The notes under the pieces are model-generated. The model was not told the DNA's origin, ran no database searches, and was given only the letters and a program-made list of their open reading frames with translations. Of a stretch of 64,000 bases of DNA, positions 1-12,600 are shown one piece after another. The stretch's first letter is position 1; each line of letters begins with the position of its first letter. The DNA is taken from assembly GCF_001043005.1 (NCBI RefSeq), contig NZ_JYKZ01000005.1, positions 124,001-188,000 of the forward strand, written 5' to 3'. This stretch comes from Pseudomonas psychrophila. GTDB taxonomy: Bacteria; Pseudomonadota; Gammaproteobacteria; Pseudomonadales; Pseudomonadaceae. The translations under genes and the position numbers were made by a program.

Positions 1-3168
<3,168 letters not shown>

Positions 3169-3322
3169 AGGACTACCTGTTAGAGCCATGCAAAAGATGC
3201 GAAATCATAACAAACCTGCGTGGGATTTGAGCGTTCGCTGATTTACATGAATTTCATTCACGTTGTAGCGGGTCAGCGACAGGTAGAATCGCGACATATT
3301 TTTGATATCAGGACACTGGCAC

Positions 3323-5620
3323 ATGTTTTTTCGCCTACTCGCCAGCGCCGTGACGCTGGTGGCGTGCAGTACAGCGTTGGCACAGGCCCCGTTGGTTAGT
3401 CCGGCAATCTCCTACACCCGGGACATTCAGCCGATCCTCACCGAAAAGTGCGTTGCCTGCCATGCATGCAACGACGCAGCCTGCCAGCTGAACCTGGGGA
3501 GCGCGGAGGGCGCGACCCGGGGTGCCAGCAAGGTGCCGGTCTATAAAGGAGATCGTGTCGATGCGGTTGAACCGACGCGAATTTTCTATGATGCCGATGG
3601 CCAGCAGGAGTGGCGGCTAAAGGGTTTCTATTCGGTGCTGGACGCCCAGGGAGCCCAGGCTTCCTTGATGGCGCGGATGCTGGAGTTGGGCCACAGCACC
3701 CCGTTGACCCCTAATGCCAAGCTGCCTCAGGAGATCGTCCTGGGCCTTAATCGCGAGAACGTCTGTGCGGCGCCAGGGGAGTTCAATGCCTACGCGCAGC
3801 GCCATCCGAAAGAAGGCATGCCGTTGGCTGTGACCGGGCTGACTGACAAACAATACACCACCGTGCAAACCTGGCTGGCCCAGGGTGCACCCGTGGATCA
3901 ACATGCGATCAAGCCCACCGCGGTCGAGGCGGCACAGATCAGCGAATGGGAGGAGTTGCTCAACCGTCCGGGCTCAACCGAAGCCCTTGTGGCGCGCTGG
4001 TTGTATGAGCATTTGTTTCTGGCCCATACCTATTTCGACAACGGTGTACCGGGGCATTTCTTCCAGTGGGTACGTTCACGCACCCCAAGCGGCCAGCCCA
4101 TTGACCTGATTGCCACCCGCCGTCCAAACGACGATCCGGGCACCCTGTTTTACTATCGGTTGATGCCCGTGCAGGGTGTGATCGTGCACAAAACCCACAT
4201 CACCTATCCGATGGGCGCGCACAAGCTGGCGCGGGTCAAGCAGCTGTTCTACAGCGGCGACTGGCATGCCACGAGCTTGCCGGGCTATGGGCCGCGTGGC
4301 CGGGCTAACCCGTTTGAAACCTTTGAAGCGATACCGGCGGTGGCGCGTTACCAGTTCATGCTCGACAACGCCGAGTATTTCGTACGCACCTTTATCCGTG
4401 GGCCAGTGTGCCGTGGGCAAATTGCAACAGACGTGATTCGCGACAACTTCTGGACCGTGTTTCAGGAGCCTGCTCATGATCGCTATGTCACCGACGCGGC
4501 CTACCGAGGCGCTGCGACGCCGTTGCTGGCCATGCCGGGCCAGATCGACGACGTCGGCAGCGTTATTTCGCTGTGGCACCGCTATCGCAACAAGCGCAAT
4601 GACTATGAAAAATTGCGCCAGCAAGCCTATGCCGACATGCCGCCGCCGAGCTGGTCGACCCTGTGGGCGGGGAACGACAACGCCTTGTTGACCGTTTTCC
4701 GTCACTTCGACAGTGCCAGCGTCAGCAAGGGCCTGATCGGCGAAATCCCCAAGACCCTGTGGCTGTTTGACTACCCCCTGCTTGAGCGGACGTACTATCA
4801 ACTGGCGGTCAACTTCGATGTGTTCGGCAACGTCTCGCACCAGGCACAGACGCGCTTGTACTTTGACTTGATCCGCAACGGCGCCGAGGTCAACTTCCTG
4901 CGCCTGATGCCCGCTGACTCCCGTTCAGGCATCTTGAGCAGTTGGTATCAGAACAGCGGCAAGCTGAAGATGTGGATGGACTATCAGAAAATTGATAACG
5001 ACACACCGAGCGGCATCAAACTCGATCCCGTCGACCCCAAACGGGACTTTGCTCTTAAGCTGATTGAGCGCACCGGCACTCTGAATGCACGGCCAGACCC
5101 GATCAACCGTTGCACTGGCGCGTACTGTTCACGTCCTGATATCGCGCAAGAGTTCAGATACGCCGAGCAGGCCCTGAGCCGTTTGACCTCGCGCCCTGCA
5201 GCCGGGCTCGCGGTGATCAATCAACTGCCAGAAGCCAGCATGCTGCGGATCGAAGGCACTGACGGCAAGCGCGAGATGTACAGCATGTTGCGCAATCGCG
5301 CGCACACCAACGTGGCTTTCATGATGGGTGAGGAATACCGCCTGCAACCAGGGCTGGACACCCTGGCCATTTACCCAGGGGTGCTCAGCAGCTACCCGAA
5401 CTTTATGTTCAATGTCCCGACCGGGGATGTGGAGGCCTTTGTTGAAGCCATGGAAAAATCTAAGGATCAAGGGAGCTTTGACACCATCGTCGAGCGTTGG
5501 GGGATTCGCCGCAGCCATCCGCAGTTCTGGCAGTACTTTCACGATATTGGCCAATACATCAGCGAAACCGACCCGGTGGAGGCAGGTGTGCTGGATATGA
5601 ACCGCTACGAAAACCTGTAA
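3323..5620 (+). CDS. cti: Fatty acid cis/trans isomerase
   Basis: Converts cis-unsaturated acyl chains of membrane phospholipids to trans, a rapid membrane-stiffening response to solvents and heat known in Pseudomonas. The protein of 765 residues begins with a signal peptide (MFFRLLASAVTLV...ALAQA), so it acts in the periplasm. C43-V-A-C46-H47 is a haem c attachment motif, as expected for Cti, inside a cysteine-rich stretch (CHACNDAAC). I chose the ATG at 3323 rather than 3302 because only it puts the signal peptide at the N-terminus. Single gene, divergent from metH, with no obvious partner downstream. Confidence 0.95.
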   Translation: MFFRLLASAVTLVACSTALAQAPLVSPAISYTRDIQPILTEKCVACHACNDAACQLNLGSAEGATRGASKVPVYKGDRVDAVEPTRIFYDADGQQEWRLKGFYSVLDAQGAQASLMARMLELGHSTPLTPNAKLPQEIVLGLNRENVCAAPGEFNAYAQRHPKEGMPLAVTGLTDKQYTTVQTWLAQGAPVDQHAIKPTAVEAAQISEWEELLNRPGSTEALVARWLYEHLFLAHTYFDNGVPGHFFQWVRSRTPSGQPIDLIATRRPNDDPGTLFYYRLMPVQGVIVHKTHITYPMGAHKLARVKQLFYSGDWHATSLPGYGPRGRANPFETFEAIPAVARYQFMLDNAEYFVRTFIRGPVCRGQIATDVIRDNFWTVFQEPAHDRYVTDAAYRGAATPLLAMPGQIDDVGSVISLWHRYRNKRNDYEKLRQQAYADMPPPSWSTLWAGNDNALLTVFRHFDSASVSKGLIGEIPKTLWLFDYPLLERTYYQLAVNFDVFGNVSHQAQTRLYFDLIRNGAEVNFLRLMPADSRSGILSSWYQNSGKLKMWMDYQKIDNDTPSGIKLDPVDPKRDFALKLIERTGTLNARPDPINRCTGAYCSRPDIAQEFRYAEQALSRLTSRPAAGLAVINQLPEASMLRIEGTDGKREMYSMLRNRAHTNVAFMMGEEYRLQPGLDTLAIYPGVLSSYPNFMFNVPTGDVEAFVEAMEKSKDQGSFDTIVERWGIRRSHPQFWQYFHDIGQYISETDPVEAGVLDMNRYENL

Positions 5621-5731
5621 TCAGCCACTAGATTTGGATGCATGGGGTGTGGCTTTCCTGACAAAAACACTAGGACTTTGTCAGGGGCGCCGATTGGCGT
5701 AAACTGCGTCCCATGTCTGCGAGGAGATTCC

Positions 5732-6316
5732 ATGAGCGCCATAACGATTACCGACGCTGCCCACGATTACCTGGCTGATCTGCTGTCAAAGCAGAACACC
5801 CCCGGTATCGGCATCCGCGTCTTTATCACCCAACCCGGTACCCAGTACGCCGAAACCTGCATTGCCTACTGCAAGCCGGCTGAAGTCAAATCTGAAGATA
5901 CCGCCATCGGCCTTAAAAGCTTCACTGCCTGGATCGATTCGTTCAGCGAACCCTTCCTTGACGATGCCGTGGTGGATTACGCCACCGATCGCATGGGTGG
6001 TCAGTTGACCATCAAGGCGCCCAACGCCAAAGTGCCGATGGTCAATGCCGATAGCCCGATCAACGAGCGCATCAACTATTACCTGCAAACCGAGATCAAT
6101 CCCGGTTTGGCCAGCCACGGTGGTCAGGTCAGCCTGATTGAAGTGGTAGAAGACGGTATCGCGGTGCTCAAGTTCGGTGGCGGTTGCCAGGGCTGCGGCC
6201 AGGCGGACGTGACCTTGCGTGAAGGTATCGAGCGCACCTTGCTTGAGCGTGTGCCGGAGCTCAAGGGCGTTCGTGACGTGACCGACCACTCGCAGAAAGA
6301 AAACGCCTACTACTGA
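5732..6316 (+). CDS. nfuA: Fe-S biogenesis protein NfuA
   Basis: Scaffold/carrier that binds a [4Fe-4S] cluster at a dimer interface and passes it to apo-proteins. The 194 residues match the family length: an N-terminal degenerate A-type (IscA-like) domain of about 97 residues, then an Nfu domain whose C152-x-x-C155 (GGGCQGCG) is the cluster site. The start is the ATG at 5732, preceded by GAGGAG; the longer reading from 5642 adds residues foreign to NfuA. A strong hairpin terminator follows at 6353. Confidence 0.96.
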   Translation: MSAITITDAAHDYLADLLSKQNTPGIGIRVFITQPGTQYAETCIAYCKPAEVKSEDTAIGLKSFTAWIDSFSEPFLDDAVVDYATDRMGGQLTIKAPNAKVPMVNADSPINERINYYLQTEINPGLASHGGQVSLIEVVEDGIAVLKFGGGCQGCGQADVTLREGIERTLLERVPELKGVRDVTDHSQKENAYY

Positions 6317-6352
6317 GTTATCGGTAACAGGGTGTTCGCTGCGAAGCTGAAG

Positions 6353-6384
6353 AAAAAACGGTGCCCCGTGAGCACCGTTTTTTT
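6353..6384 (+). terminator. Rho-independent terminator after nfuA
   Basis: AAAAAACGGTGC and GCACCGTTTTTTT form a stem with a short CCCGTGA loop and a seven-T tail, 37 bases after the nfuA stop. The A-run on the left makes it potentially bidirectional. Confidence 0.9.
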
Positions 6385-6423
6385 ATGGCTGCGAGATTCG
6401 GATTGTGCGGGCGCAGCAGAACC

Positions 6424-6511
6424 TGTTGGAGCTGGCTTGCCTGCGATGGCAGCAATGGGGTTTACCTGACAGACAACGCCGTCTGCATCGCGAGCAAGCC
6501 CGCTCCCACAG
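6424..6511. repeat. Diverged REP pair (REPIN-like)
   Basis: Two inverted copies of the Pseudomonas REP core face each other: TTGGAGCTGGCTTGCCTGCGA on the left and TCGCGAGCAAGCCCGCTCCCA on the right. The pair lies between the convergent genes nfuA and cobM. Confidence 0.75.
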
Positions 6512-6523
6512 GGGCGAGAGCGT

Positions 6524-7270
6524 TCAAGGCCGATACAAATGCGCATGTCCCGCGCGGTACAGCGACGAATCCGAAAAGCTGTCGCTGGCCAGGACCCGGC
6601 CCACCAGAATCAGCGCCGTGCGCTTGAAACCTTTGGCCTGGACTTTGGCCACAATGTCTTCAAGGGTCCCTTGCACCCAGTCCTGATCAGGCCAGCTGGC
6701 ACGATGAATCACTGCAATCGGGCAATCGCTGCCGTAGTGCGGGGTCAGTTCGGCAACGATGCTCTCAAGGTTTTTGACCCCCAGGTGAATGGCCATGGTC
6801 GCCTTGTGCTGCGCCAGACTGGCGAGTTCTTCTCCGGCCGGCATGACGGTTTTTTCTGCGTAGCGGGTCAAGATTACGGTTTGCGAGATATCGGGAAGCG
6901 TCAGTTCTGCGCCCAGGATGGCCGCGCAGGCTGCGGTGGCCGTTACGCCCGGAATAATCTCAAAGGCAATTTTCAGCTCGCGCAGGCAGCGGATCTGTTC
7001 GCCTATGGCCCCATACAGGCTGGGGTCGCCGGAGTGTACGCGGGCGACGTCCTGACCTTTGGCATCGGCGGCCTTGATCAGCGTGATGATTTGCTCAAGG
7101 TGCAACGGCGCACTGTTGATCACCTGCTCGGCCTGATGGCCTTGCAGTACCGCTTCGGGGACCAGTGAGCCTGCGTAAATGATCACCGGGCAACTGCGTA
7201 TCAGGCGCTGGCCCTTGACGGTAATCAGCTCAGGATCGCCGGGTCCGGCGCCGATGAAATAAACAGTCAT
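6524..7270 (-). CDS. cobM: Precorrin-4 C11-methyltransferase
   Basis: SAM-dependent methylation of precorrin-4 at C-11 in the aerobic cobalamin pathway. The 248 residues start MTVYFIGAGPGDPELIT, with the glycine-rich loop of uroporphyrin/precorrin methyltransferases. Other family motifs are VHSGDPSLYGAIGEQ and EIIPGVTA. The start is the ATG at 7270; in-frame codons further upstream encode sequence unlike the family. Last gene of cbtB-cbtA-cobE-cobM, 64 bases after cobE. Distinguished from other Cob methyltransferases mainly by this start region and length; CobM is the best fit. Confidence 0.92.
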   Translation of the reverse strand: MTVYFIGAGPGDPELITVKGQRLIRSCPVIIYAGSLVPEAVLQGHQAEQVINSAPLHLEQIITLIKAADAKGQDVARVHSGDPSLYGAIGEQIRCLRELKIAFEIIPGVTATAACAAILGAELTLPDISQTVILTRYAEKTVMPAGEELASLAQHKATMAIHLGVKNLESIVAELTPHYGSDCPIAVIHRASWPDQDWVQGTLEDIVAKVQAKGFKRTALILVGRVLASDSFSDSSLYRAGHAHLYRP

Positions 7271-7334
7271 GGCAGTCTCTTGAAAGGGGCGAGATAGAGC
7301 TGTTCTTGAACAACGCTCATAGTGAGGCGGGTGA

Positions 7335-7760
7335 TTATCGCGGGTTTTGCTCAAAAGAGGCCAACGCAAAGGTCGCCCCGGGTGATTTTTGTCGCGTAAT
7401 CCGCAGGGTCGCGGGTGCGCCTGCGAGCTGCTCGGCCAGGGCCAGTGCGGCACTTTCGGCAACGCCGAAACAACCGGTGTGCTCAAACGCAATGTCGGAG
7501 CGATGACTCAGCTGTGACGCGTACGGGGCAAGCTGTTCAGCATTGAAGACCTCAAACCCCAGGTTCAGTTGGGCTGCCAGTTGCAGCAGCGAGGGTTCCT
7601 GGCGCTTGAGATCGATACTGGCCAAGCCACTGACCGCGCTCAGTGCGATCCCGGCCCGAGCCAGGGAGCTTTCGATCAAACTCAAAAGCTGCGCAACGCT
7701 GCATCCCTGGCGGCAGCCCAGACCCATCACCAGGATTGGCACTGTGCCCGTTACCGTCAT
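7335..7760 (-). CDS. cobE: Cobalamin biosynthesis protein CobE (CbiG C-terminal type)
   Basis: Small protein of 141 residues matching the C-terminal domain of CbiG. Motifs seen are GLGCRQGCS near the N-terminus, then GLASIDLKRQEPSL and HTGCFGVAESAAL. CobE is required for aerobic B12 synthesis in pseudomonads; its exact biochemical step is unsettled in the literature I know. The ATG at 7760 overlaps the cbtA stop (ATGA), so the two are translationally coupled. Confidence 0.9.
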   Translation of the reverse strand: MTVTGTVPILVMGLGCRQGCSVAQLLSLIESSLARAGIALSAVSGLASIDLKRQEPSLLQLAAQLNLGFEVFNAEQLAPYASQLSHRSDIAFEHTGCFGVAESAALALAEQLAGAPATLRITRQKSPGATFALASFEQNPR

Positions 7761-8458
7761 GCCGAGTACTGGCCTTCAGACTTGCGGCGAAACAGCCAGG
7801 CGCTAATCACGCCCAGTGCCAGCCAAAAAGCGAAGTTGGTCAGCTGCGAGGCAATCTTGAACTGAGATTCCAGTGCTTCAGGAGCCAGGCTTGAGTGCAC
7901 CAGTGGCTGCGGCGCCCCAAAAATATGCGGTACCACCAGAATCGCCACGCCCAGCACTTTCAGCGCCCAATGCTTGCCAAAGACCAGCAATGCGATTGCC
8001 ACTGCGGTCGAGGCTGCGGTGCTGACCCACCAGAGTTGGCGTTGCAGCAAGTCGGCCGCTGCAGTGCCCGGCAGCTCGGGCGGCAGTCCCAGGGTTGGTG
8101 CCAGGCAGAACACCGCATAACCGGCAAGCCCCCAGAGCAGACCCTGGGACGTGCGGGTCGGGGCACGCAAGGTGTAAAGACCCGCCAGCATCAAGGCAAA
8201 ACCGACAGCAACCACCAGATTGCCGCCAGTGGTGGACAGCACGCGCTGCCAGCCATCTTCCGGCTCCCAGGCCTCGGCGTCGTGTTCATGGGCAGGCATG
8301 GCCATGTCGGCATGCTCGTGCACTTCTGTGGCGGCAGGTTTTTCATAGGTTTCGGCCTGCAAAATCAGCGGGGAAACCCACAGGCTTTGCATCAAGGTCA
8401 GCAGCAGGGCGGCCAGCAAGCCGGTGAAGCCTGCGGTTTGAGCGATACGCTTAATCAT
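7757..8458 (-). CDS. cbtA: Cobalt transporter subunit CbtA
   Basis: Predicted inner-membrane cobalt carrier of 233 residues with about five hydrophobic helices. It carries a histidine-rich periplasmic-looking stretch near residues 48-65 (EVHEHADMAMPAHEHD), suited to metal capture. The start is taken at MIKRIAQTAGF (8458), 11 bases after cbtB; the reading from 8479 would overlap cbtB. CbtA with CbtB is a known B12-riboswitch-controlled cobalt uptake pair, which matches the riboswitch seen upstream. Confidence 0.9.
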   Translation of the reverse strand: MIKRIAQTAGFTGLLAALLLTLMQSLWVSPLILQAETYEKPAATEVHEHADMAMPAHEHDAEAWEPEDGWQRVLSTTGGNLVVAVGFALMLAGLYTLRAPTRTSQGLLWGLAGYAVFCLAPTLGLPPELPGTAAADLLQRQLWWVSTAASTAVAIALLVFGKHWALKVLGVAILVVPHIFGAPQPLVHSSLAPEALESQFKIASQLTNFAFWLALGVISAWLFRRKSEGQYSA

Positions 8459-8469
8459 GGCAGGCAGTC

Positions 8470-8658
8470 TCAATGGCACGGGAAGGCGGAGCTGTGACGG
8501 GTGTCATGGGCCGCATTGTGGACCGCATCGATATGCGAGAACCCGGCGAAGTAGACAAGAAAGGCTCCCAGCACCGCAGCGCCGACAGCAGCCACAATGC
8601 GTTGGCTTTGAGTGGCAGTGGTAGCAGCGGAATGGGTACGGCTGGTGCTAATGGACAT
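8470..8658 (-). CDS. cbtB: Cobalt transporter subunit CbtB
   Basis: Protein of 62 residues with one transmembrane helix (IVAAVGAAVLGAFLVYFAGF) and a C-terminal histidine cluster (HIDAVHNAAHDTRHSSAFPCH), the defining pattern of CbtB. It is the first gene after the cobalamin riboswitch and is preceded by AGAGG. It is thought to work with CbtA. Confidence 0.92.
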   Translation of the reverse strand: MSISTSRTHSAATTATQSQRIVAAVGAAVLGAFLVYFAGFSHIDAVHNAAHDTRHSSAFPCH

Positions 8659-8767
8659 GGCGCTTGCCTCTGGTCAGACGACGGGCAGCAAAGCGCAAGA
8701 AAACCCCACGAACGAAGCCCGCAGGGTTAAACAGCGCCCGCCCACCGCGGGTTTGTCATTCAAATAA

Positions 8768-8960
8768 CCAGGCCGGTCTCCGGGCTTGCGAGGGGCTCAA
8801 GGGTTGAGCCTGCAAACATCTCCTTCCCATGCACACGGCACAGTGGATCTGATGTTTCTCTCGCTTACCGTTGCGGGGGCAGCGCCGGACTTGTCAGGAC
8901 TGAACGCCTGACGCACCGGTTTCCCGTTTCACCCTGTGAAGGGCACCTGATACAAGATGT
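8768..8960 (-). promoter_or_regulatory. Cobalamin (B12) riboswitch
   Basis: Read on the minus strand, the conserved core pieces occur in order: GGGAAACCGGTG, GCTGCCCCCGCAACGGTAAG (complement of 8864-8883), the CCACTGTGC B12-box-like segment, TGGGAAGG, and AGCCCGGAGACCGGCC (complement of 8771-8786). It sits about 110 bases before cbtB. By analogy, adenosylcobalamin binding should switch off cbtB-cbtA-cobE-cobM. The exact ends are approximate. Confidence 0.95.
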
Positions 8961-9003
8961 GTAGGAAACCACAGCCCAGGAGAGTCGTCAATTTAAAGGG
9001 GGG

Positions 9004-9097
9004 GTGTAGTCGCTGCCGCAGGCTGCGATAAGGGCCGCAGGACCTTCAAAAAGCGGGGCCGCTACGCAGCCCTCGCAGCCTGCGGCAGCGACTACAC
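9004..9097. repeat. Perfect 25-bp inverted repeat, REPIN-like
   Basis: The arms at 9004-9028 and 9073-9097 are exact reverse complements (left arm begins GTGTAGTCGCTGCCGCAGG) around a 44-base spacer. This differs from the other REP family in the window. It begins two bases after the stop of the response regulator at 9099 and could act as its transcript end. Confidence 0.85.
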
Positions 9098-9098
9098 G

Positions 9099-9461
9099 TC
9101 AGGCGGTCAGCATGCTTTTGACTTTGTCACGCAGTTGGTCAATGGAAAAAGGTTTGCCAATCACCGCCATGCCCTCTGCAACCTCAAGGGTTTCGGCATA
9201 GCCGCTGGCGAACAGGATGGGCAGTTTTTGGCGCAATTGGCGGGCCTTGCTTGCCAGCTCCCGGCCGTCCATGCCCGGTAATCCGACGTCGGTCATTAAC
9301 AGGTCAATGTGCTGGGCCGCATCCTCTAGCATTTCCATGGCCTGCTCGCTGCCATCGGCCTCAAGCACGCTGAACTCCAGTTCTTGCAGCACGTCAACGA
9401 TCAGCATCCGAACAATAGCGTCGTCTTCGACCACAAGGATGGTGGAGGGTGTGGCGGACAT
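9099..9461 (-). CDS. Single-domain response regulator
   Basis: Stand-alone receiver domain of 120 residues. It has the acidic pair in ILVVEDD, the phospho-acceptor Asp in LLMTDVGLPGMDG, an alcohol residue in ILFASGYAE and the conserved Lys in VIGKPF. No output domain, so it probably relays or sinks phosphate for a kinase, the likeliest being the divergent hybrid kinase 176 bases away. The start is taken at 9461 (MSATPSTILVVEDD); an ATG two codons upstream is possible. Confidence 0.88.
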   Translation of the reverse strand: MSATPSTILVVEDDAIVRMLIVDVLQELEFSVLEADGSEQAMEMLEDAAQHIDLLMTDVGLPGMDGRELASKARQLRQKLPILFASGYAETLEVAEGMAVIGKPFSIDQLRDKVKSMLTA

Positions 9462-9637
9462 AATCATGATCTCGATAAAAATTTAAGCGTGGGTCTGGCA
9501 AGCAGCAAGGATAGCCTTGACCTGCGTTTGAGTGTGCCTGTTTGTACGAAAAAGTGCTTTATGAGGGTAAGAAAATAGAACTATTGCTCGGTAATCCGGC
9601 AAACTCCAGTTTTTTAAGACTGCTCACAGGCCTGAAA

Positions 9638-12600
9638 ATGAACTCACCTGCATCAATTGATGAGCGAAGCTTTCGCAAGCTCCTGAGTCGCAACGTTGGC
9701 TTGCCCCTGGCGGTTGGTGTGCTCAGTGCCGCGTTATTCGTGATCATGGTCAGCTATTTGCTGTCAGTCATCAGGTGGGTTGAGCATAGCGACCGGGTTA
9801 TCAGCAATGCCAACGAAGCCGTTCGGCTGACAGTCGATCTTGAAACCGGCATGCGCGGGTTCCTGATTACCGGTGATGAGCATTTTCTGGACCCCTACGC
9901 CGTGGCCAAGCCGCAAATCGGGGTCCAGTTGCAGGGGTTGCAGGAACTGGTCAGTGACAACCCGCAGCAGATCGACCGCCTGAAACGCCTTGAGGCACTG
10001 CAAAACGAGTGGAACACCTACGCGCAATCGATGGTCGATATCCGCCGCCAGGACGGTGATTACCGGTCCGCGATACAAGCTGGCCGTGGCAAGCGCCTGA
10101 GTGATGAAATTCGCAAGGAGTATGACGACTTCATCCAGATGGAGCAGCAATTGCGAGTGGCCCGCAGTGAGGAGGTCAGTCGGACCACGATCATCAGTAT
10201 TGGCCTGTATCTGATTTTTGTACTGGGTCTGGGGGGCTTTTTAGCCTATATCGGTCGTCGCGATTTGCTCGAACTTTCAAAGAGTTACAACAATGCCTTC
10301 GAGTCACAAATCAAGACCGCGCAGCGCCTGGAACAACAGGCATGGTTGCGCAACGGTCAGACTGAACTGGCTGAACAGGTGTTGGGGCGTCTGACCCTCA
10401 ATATGCTGGGTCACAATATCCTGCAGTTTTGTGCCCAGTACCTGGGGTCTGTAGTGGCTGCCGTGTATGTGCGTGAAGATCACGGTGACCTCAAGCGTGT
10501 AGCCAGTTATGGCTTTTCCCGCGAGCAAGAGGCTCAGGGCCAGTTGATCCACAATGGTGAAGGCATTATCGGGCAGGCAGTGCGCCAGGATAAATTGATT
10601 CGTCTGGACGACGTGCCCGCCGATTATTTCTTCAAGGTCAGCTCCGGGCTGGGCGAAGGCAGCCCGCGCAGTGTTCTGGTGGTGCCCACCAGTGACGATG
10701 ATCGAGTCAACGGGGTCATTGAGCTGGGCTTCCTGAGGCCTTTGGGCGAGCGGGACATAGAGCTGTTCGAGTTGATCGCCGACAATATCGGCATGTCGAT
10801 TGAAGCGGCCCGTTATCGCCAGCGCCTGCAAGAGGTACTGGCCGAAACCCAGCAGCTCAACGAGCAGCTGCAAGTGCAGCAGGAAGAACTCAAAACCGCC
10901 AACGAGGAGCTCGAAGAGCAGTCGCGCATTCTTAAAGAGTCGCAGACCAGCCTTGAGACCCAGCAGGCCGAGCTGGAGCAGACCAACGAGGAGTTGGCCG
11001 GTCAGCGAGATGCCATGGACCTCAAGAACAGCGAGCTTAATCAGGCGCAAGTGCAGCTCGAAGAGCGGGCAGAAGAGCTGCAACGATCCAGCAAGTACAA
11101 GTCCGAGTTCCTGGCCAACATGTCCCATGAGCTGCGCACACCGCTCAACAGCTCCTTGATTTTGGCCAAGCTGCTCTCCGAAAACCCGCACCAGAACCTC
11201 ACTGCAGAACAGGTCAAGTTCGCCGAATCGATTTACTCGGCGGGCAACGATTTGCTTAACCTGATCAATGACATTCTGGATATTTCCAAGGTCGAAGCCG
11301 GAAAACTCGAAGTACGCCCCGAGCACACCAGCGTGGCACGTGTGGTCGAAGGCTTGCGCAGCATGTTCCAGCCGCTGGCGGGCGATAAGTCCCTGGACTT
11401 TGAGGTCCAGCTGCAACCTGGCACGCCGCCGATGATCTACACCGACAGCCAGCGTCTGGAGCAGATTCTTAAAAACCTGCTGTCCAACGCGGTCAAGTTC
11501 ACGGAAAAAGGTCAGGTCAGCCTGACGGTATCCCGTCAGCCGGGCGAAGGTATTGCCTTTACGGTGCGCGATTCCGGAATCGGGATTTGCGAGGAACAAC
11601 AGGACTGCATCTTTGAAGCCTTCCGTCAGGCCGATGGCACCACTAACCGCCGTTACGGCGGCACCGGGCTCGGCCTGTCGATCTCCCGTGATCTGGCGAC
11701 TTTGCTGGGCGGTTCGATCAAAGTCAGCAGTGAACCAGGTAAAGGCAGCCTCTTTACCCTGACCCTGCCTGAGCACTATGTGGAGCACGAAGAGGAGCCC
11801 GTGCAACTGCCTGCAGGCCACTCACCCCGGGCTGTGTTGCAGGTGACCGAACCCCGGCCATTGCTGGCGGTGGATGCACCCGTTGAAATCGAGCGATTCC
11901 TGGATGACCGCGAACAGGCGCCATTTACCACACGCTGTATTTTGGTGATTGAAGATGAACCCAACTTTGCACAGATCCTCTTCGATCTTGCGCATGAGTT
12001 GGGCTATCGCTGCCTGGTTGCCCATGGTGCGGACGAAGGTTTCAGCCTGGCGGTGCAGTTCATTCCCGATGCCATCCTGCTCGACATACGCCTGCCGGAT
12101 CACCCGGGGCTTACGGTGTTGCAGCGTCTTAAGGCAATGGCACCGACCCGGCATATACCGGTTCATGTCATTTCCGCCGAGGACCGGGTCGAAGCCGCCA
12201 TGCATATGGGCGCGGTGGGGTACGCCTTGAAGCCGACTACCCGTGAAGAACTGAGGAACGTGTTTGCCCGCCTGGAGGCCAAGCTGACACAGAAGGTCAA
12301 GCGGGTGCTGCTGGTTGAGGATGATGACCTGCAGCGCGACAGCATTGCCCGCCTGATCGGCGACGATGACATTGAAATCACCGCAGTTGGCTTTGCCCAG
12401 GAGGCGCTTGACCTGCTACGCACCACTATCTACGACTGTATGATCATCGACCTCAAGTTGCCCGACATGCTGGGTAACGACCTGCTCAAGCGCATGTCCA
12501 CTGAAGATATCTGCTCGTTCCCGCCGGTGATCGTCTACACCGGGCGCAATCTGACCCGGGATGAAGAGGCCGAGCTGCGCAAGTATTCGCGTTCCATCAT

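Noticed and set aside
10304..11821. 505-codon open frame opposite the hybrid kinase
   Set aside because: Antisense to GAF, HisKA and HATPase motifs; no recognisable domain.
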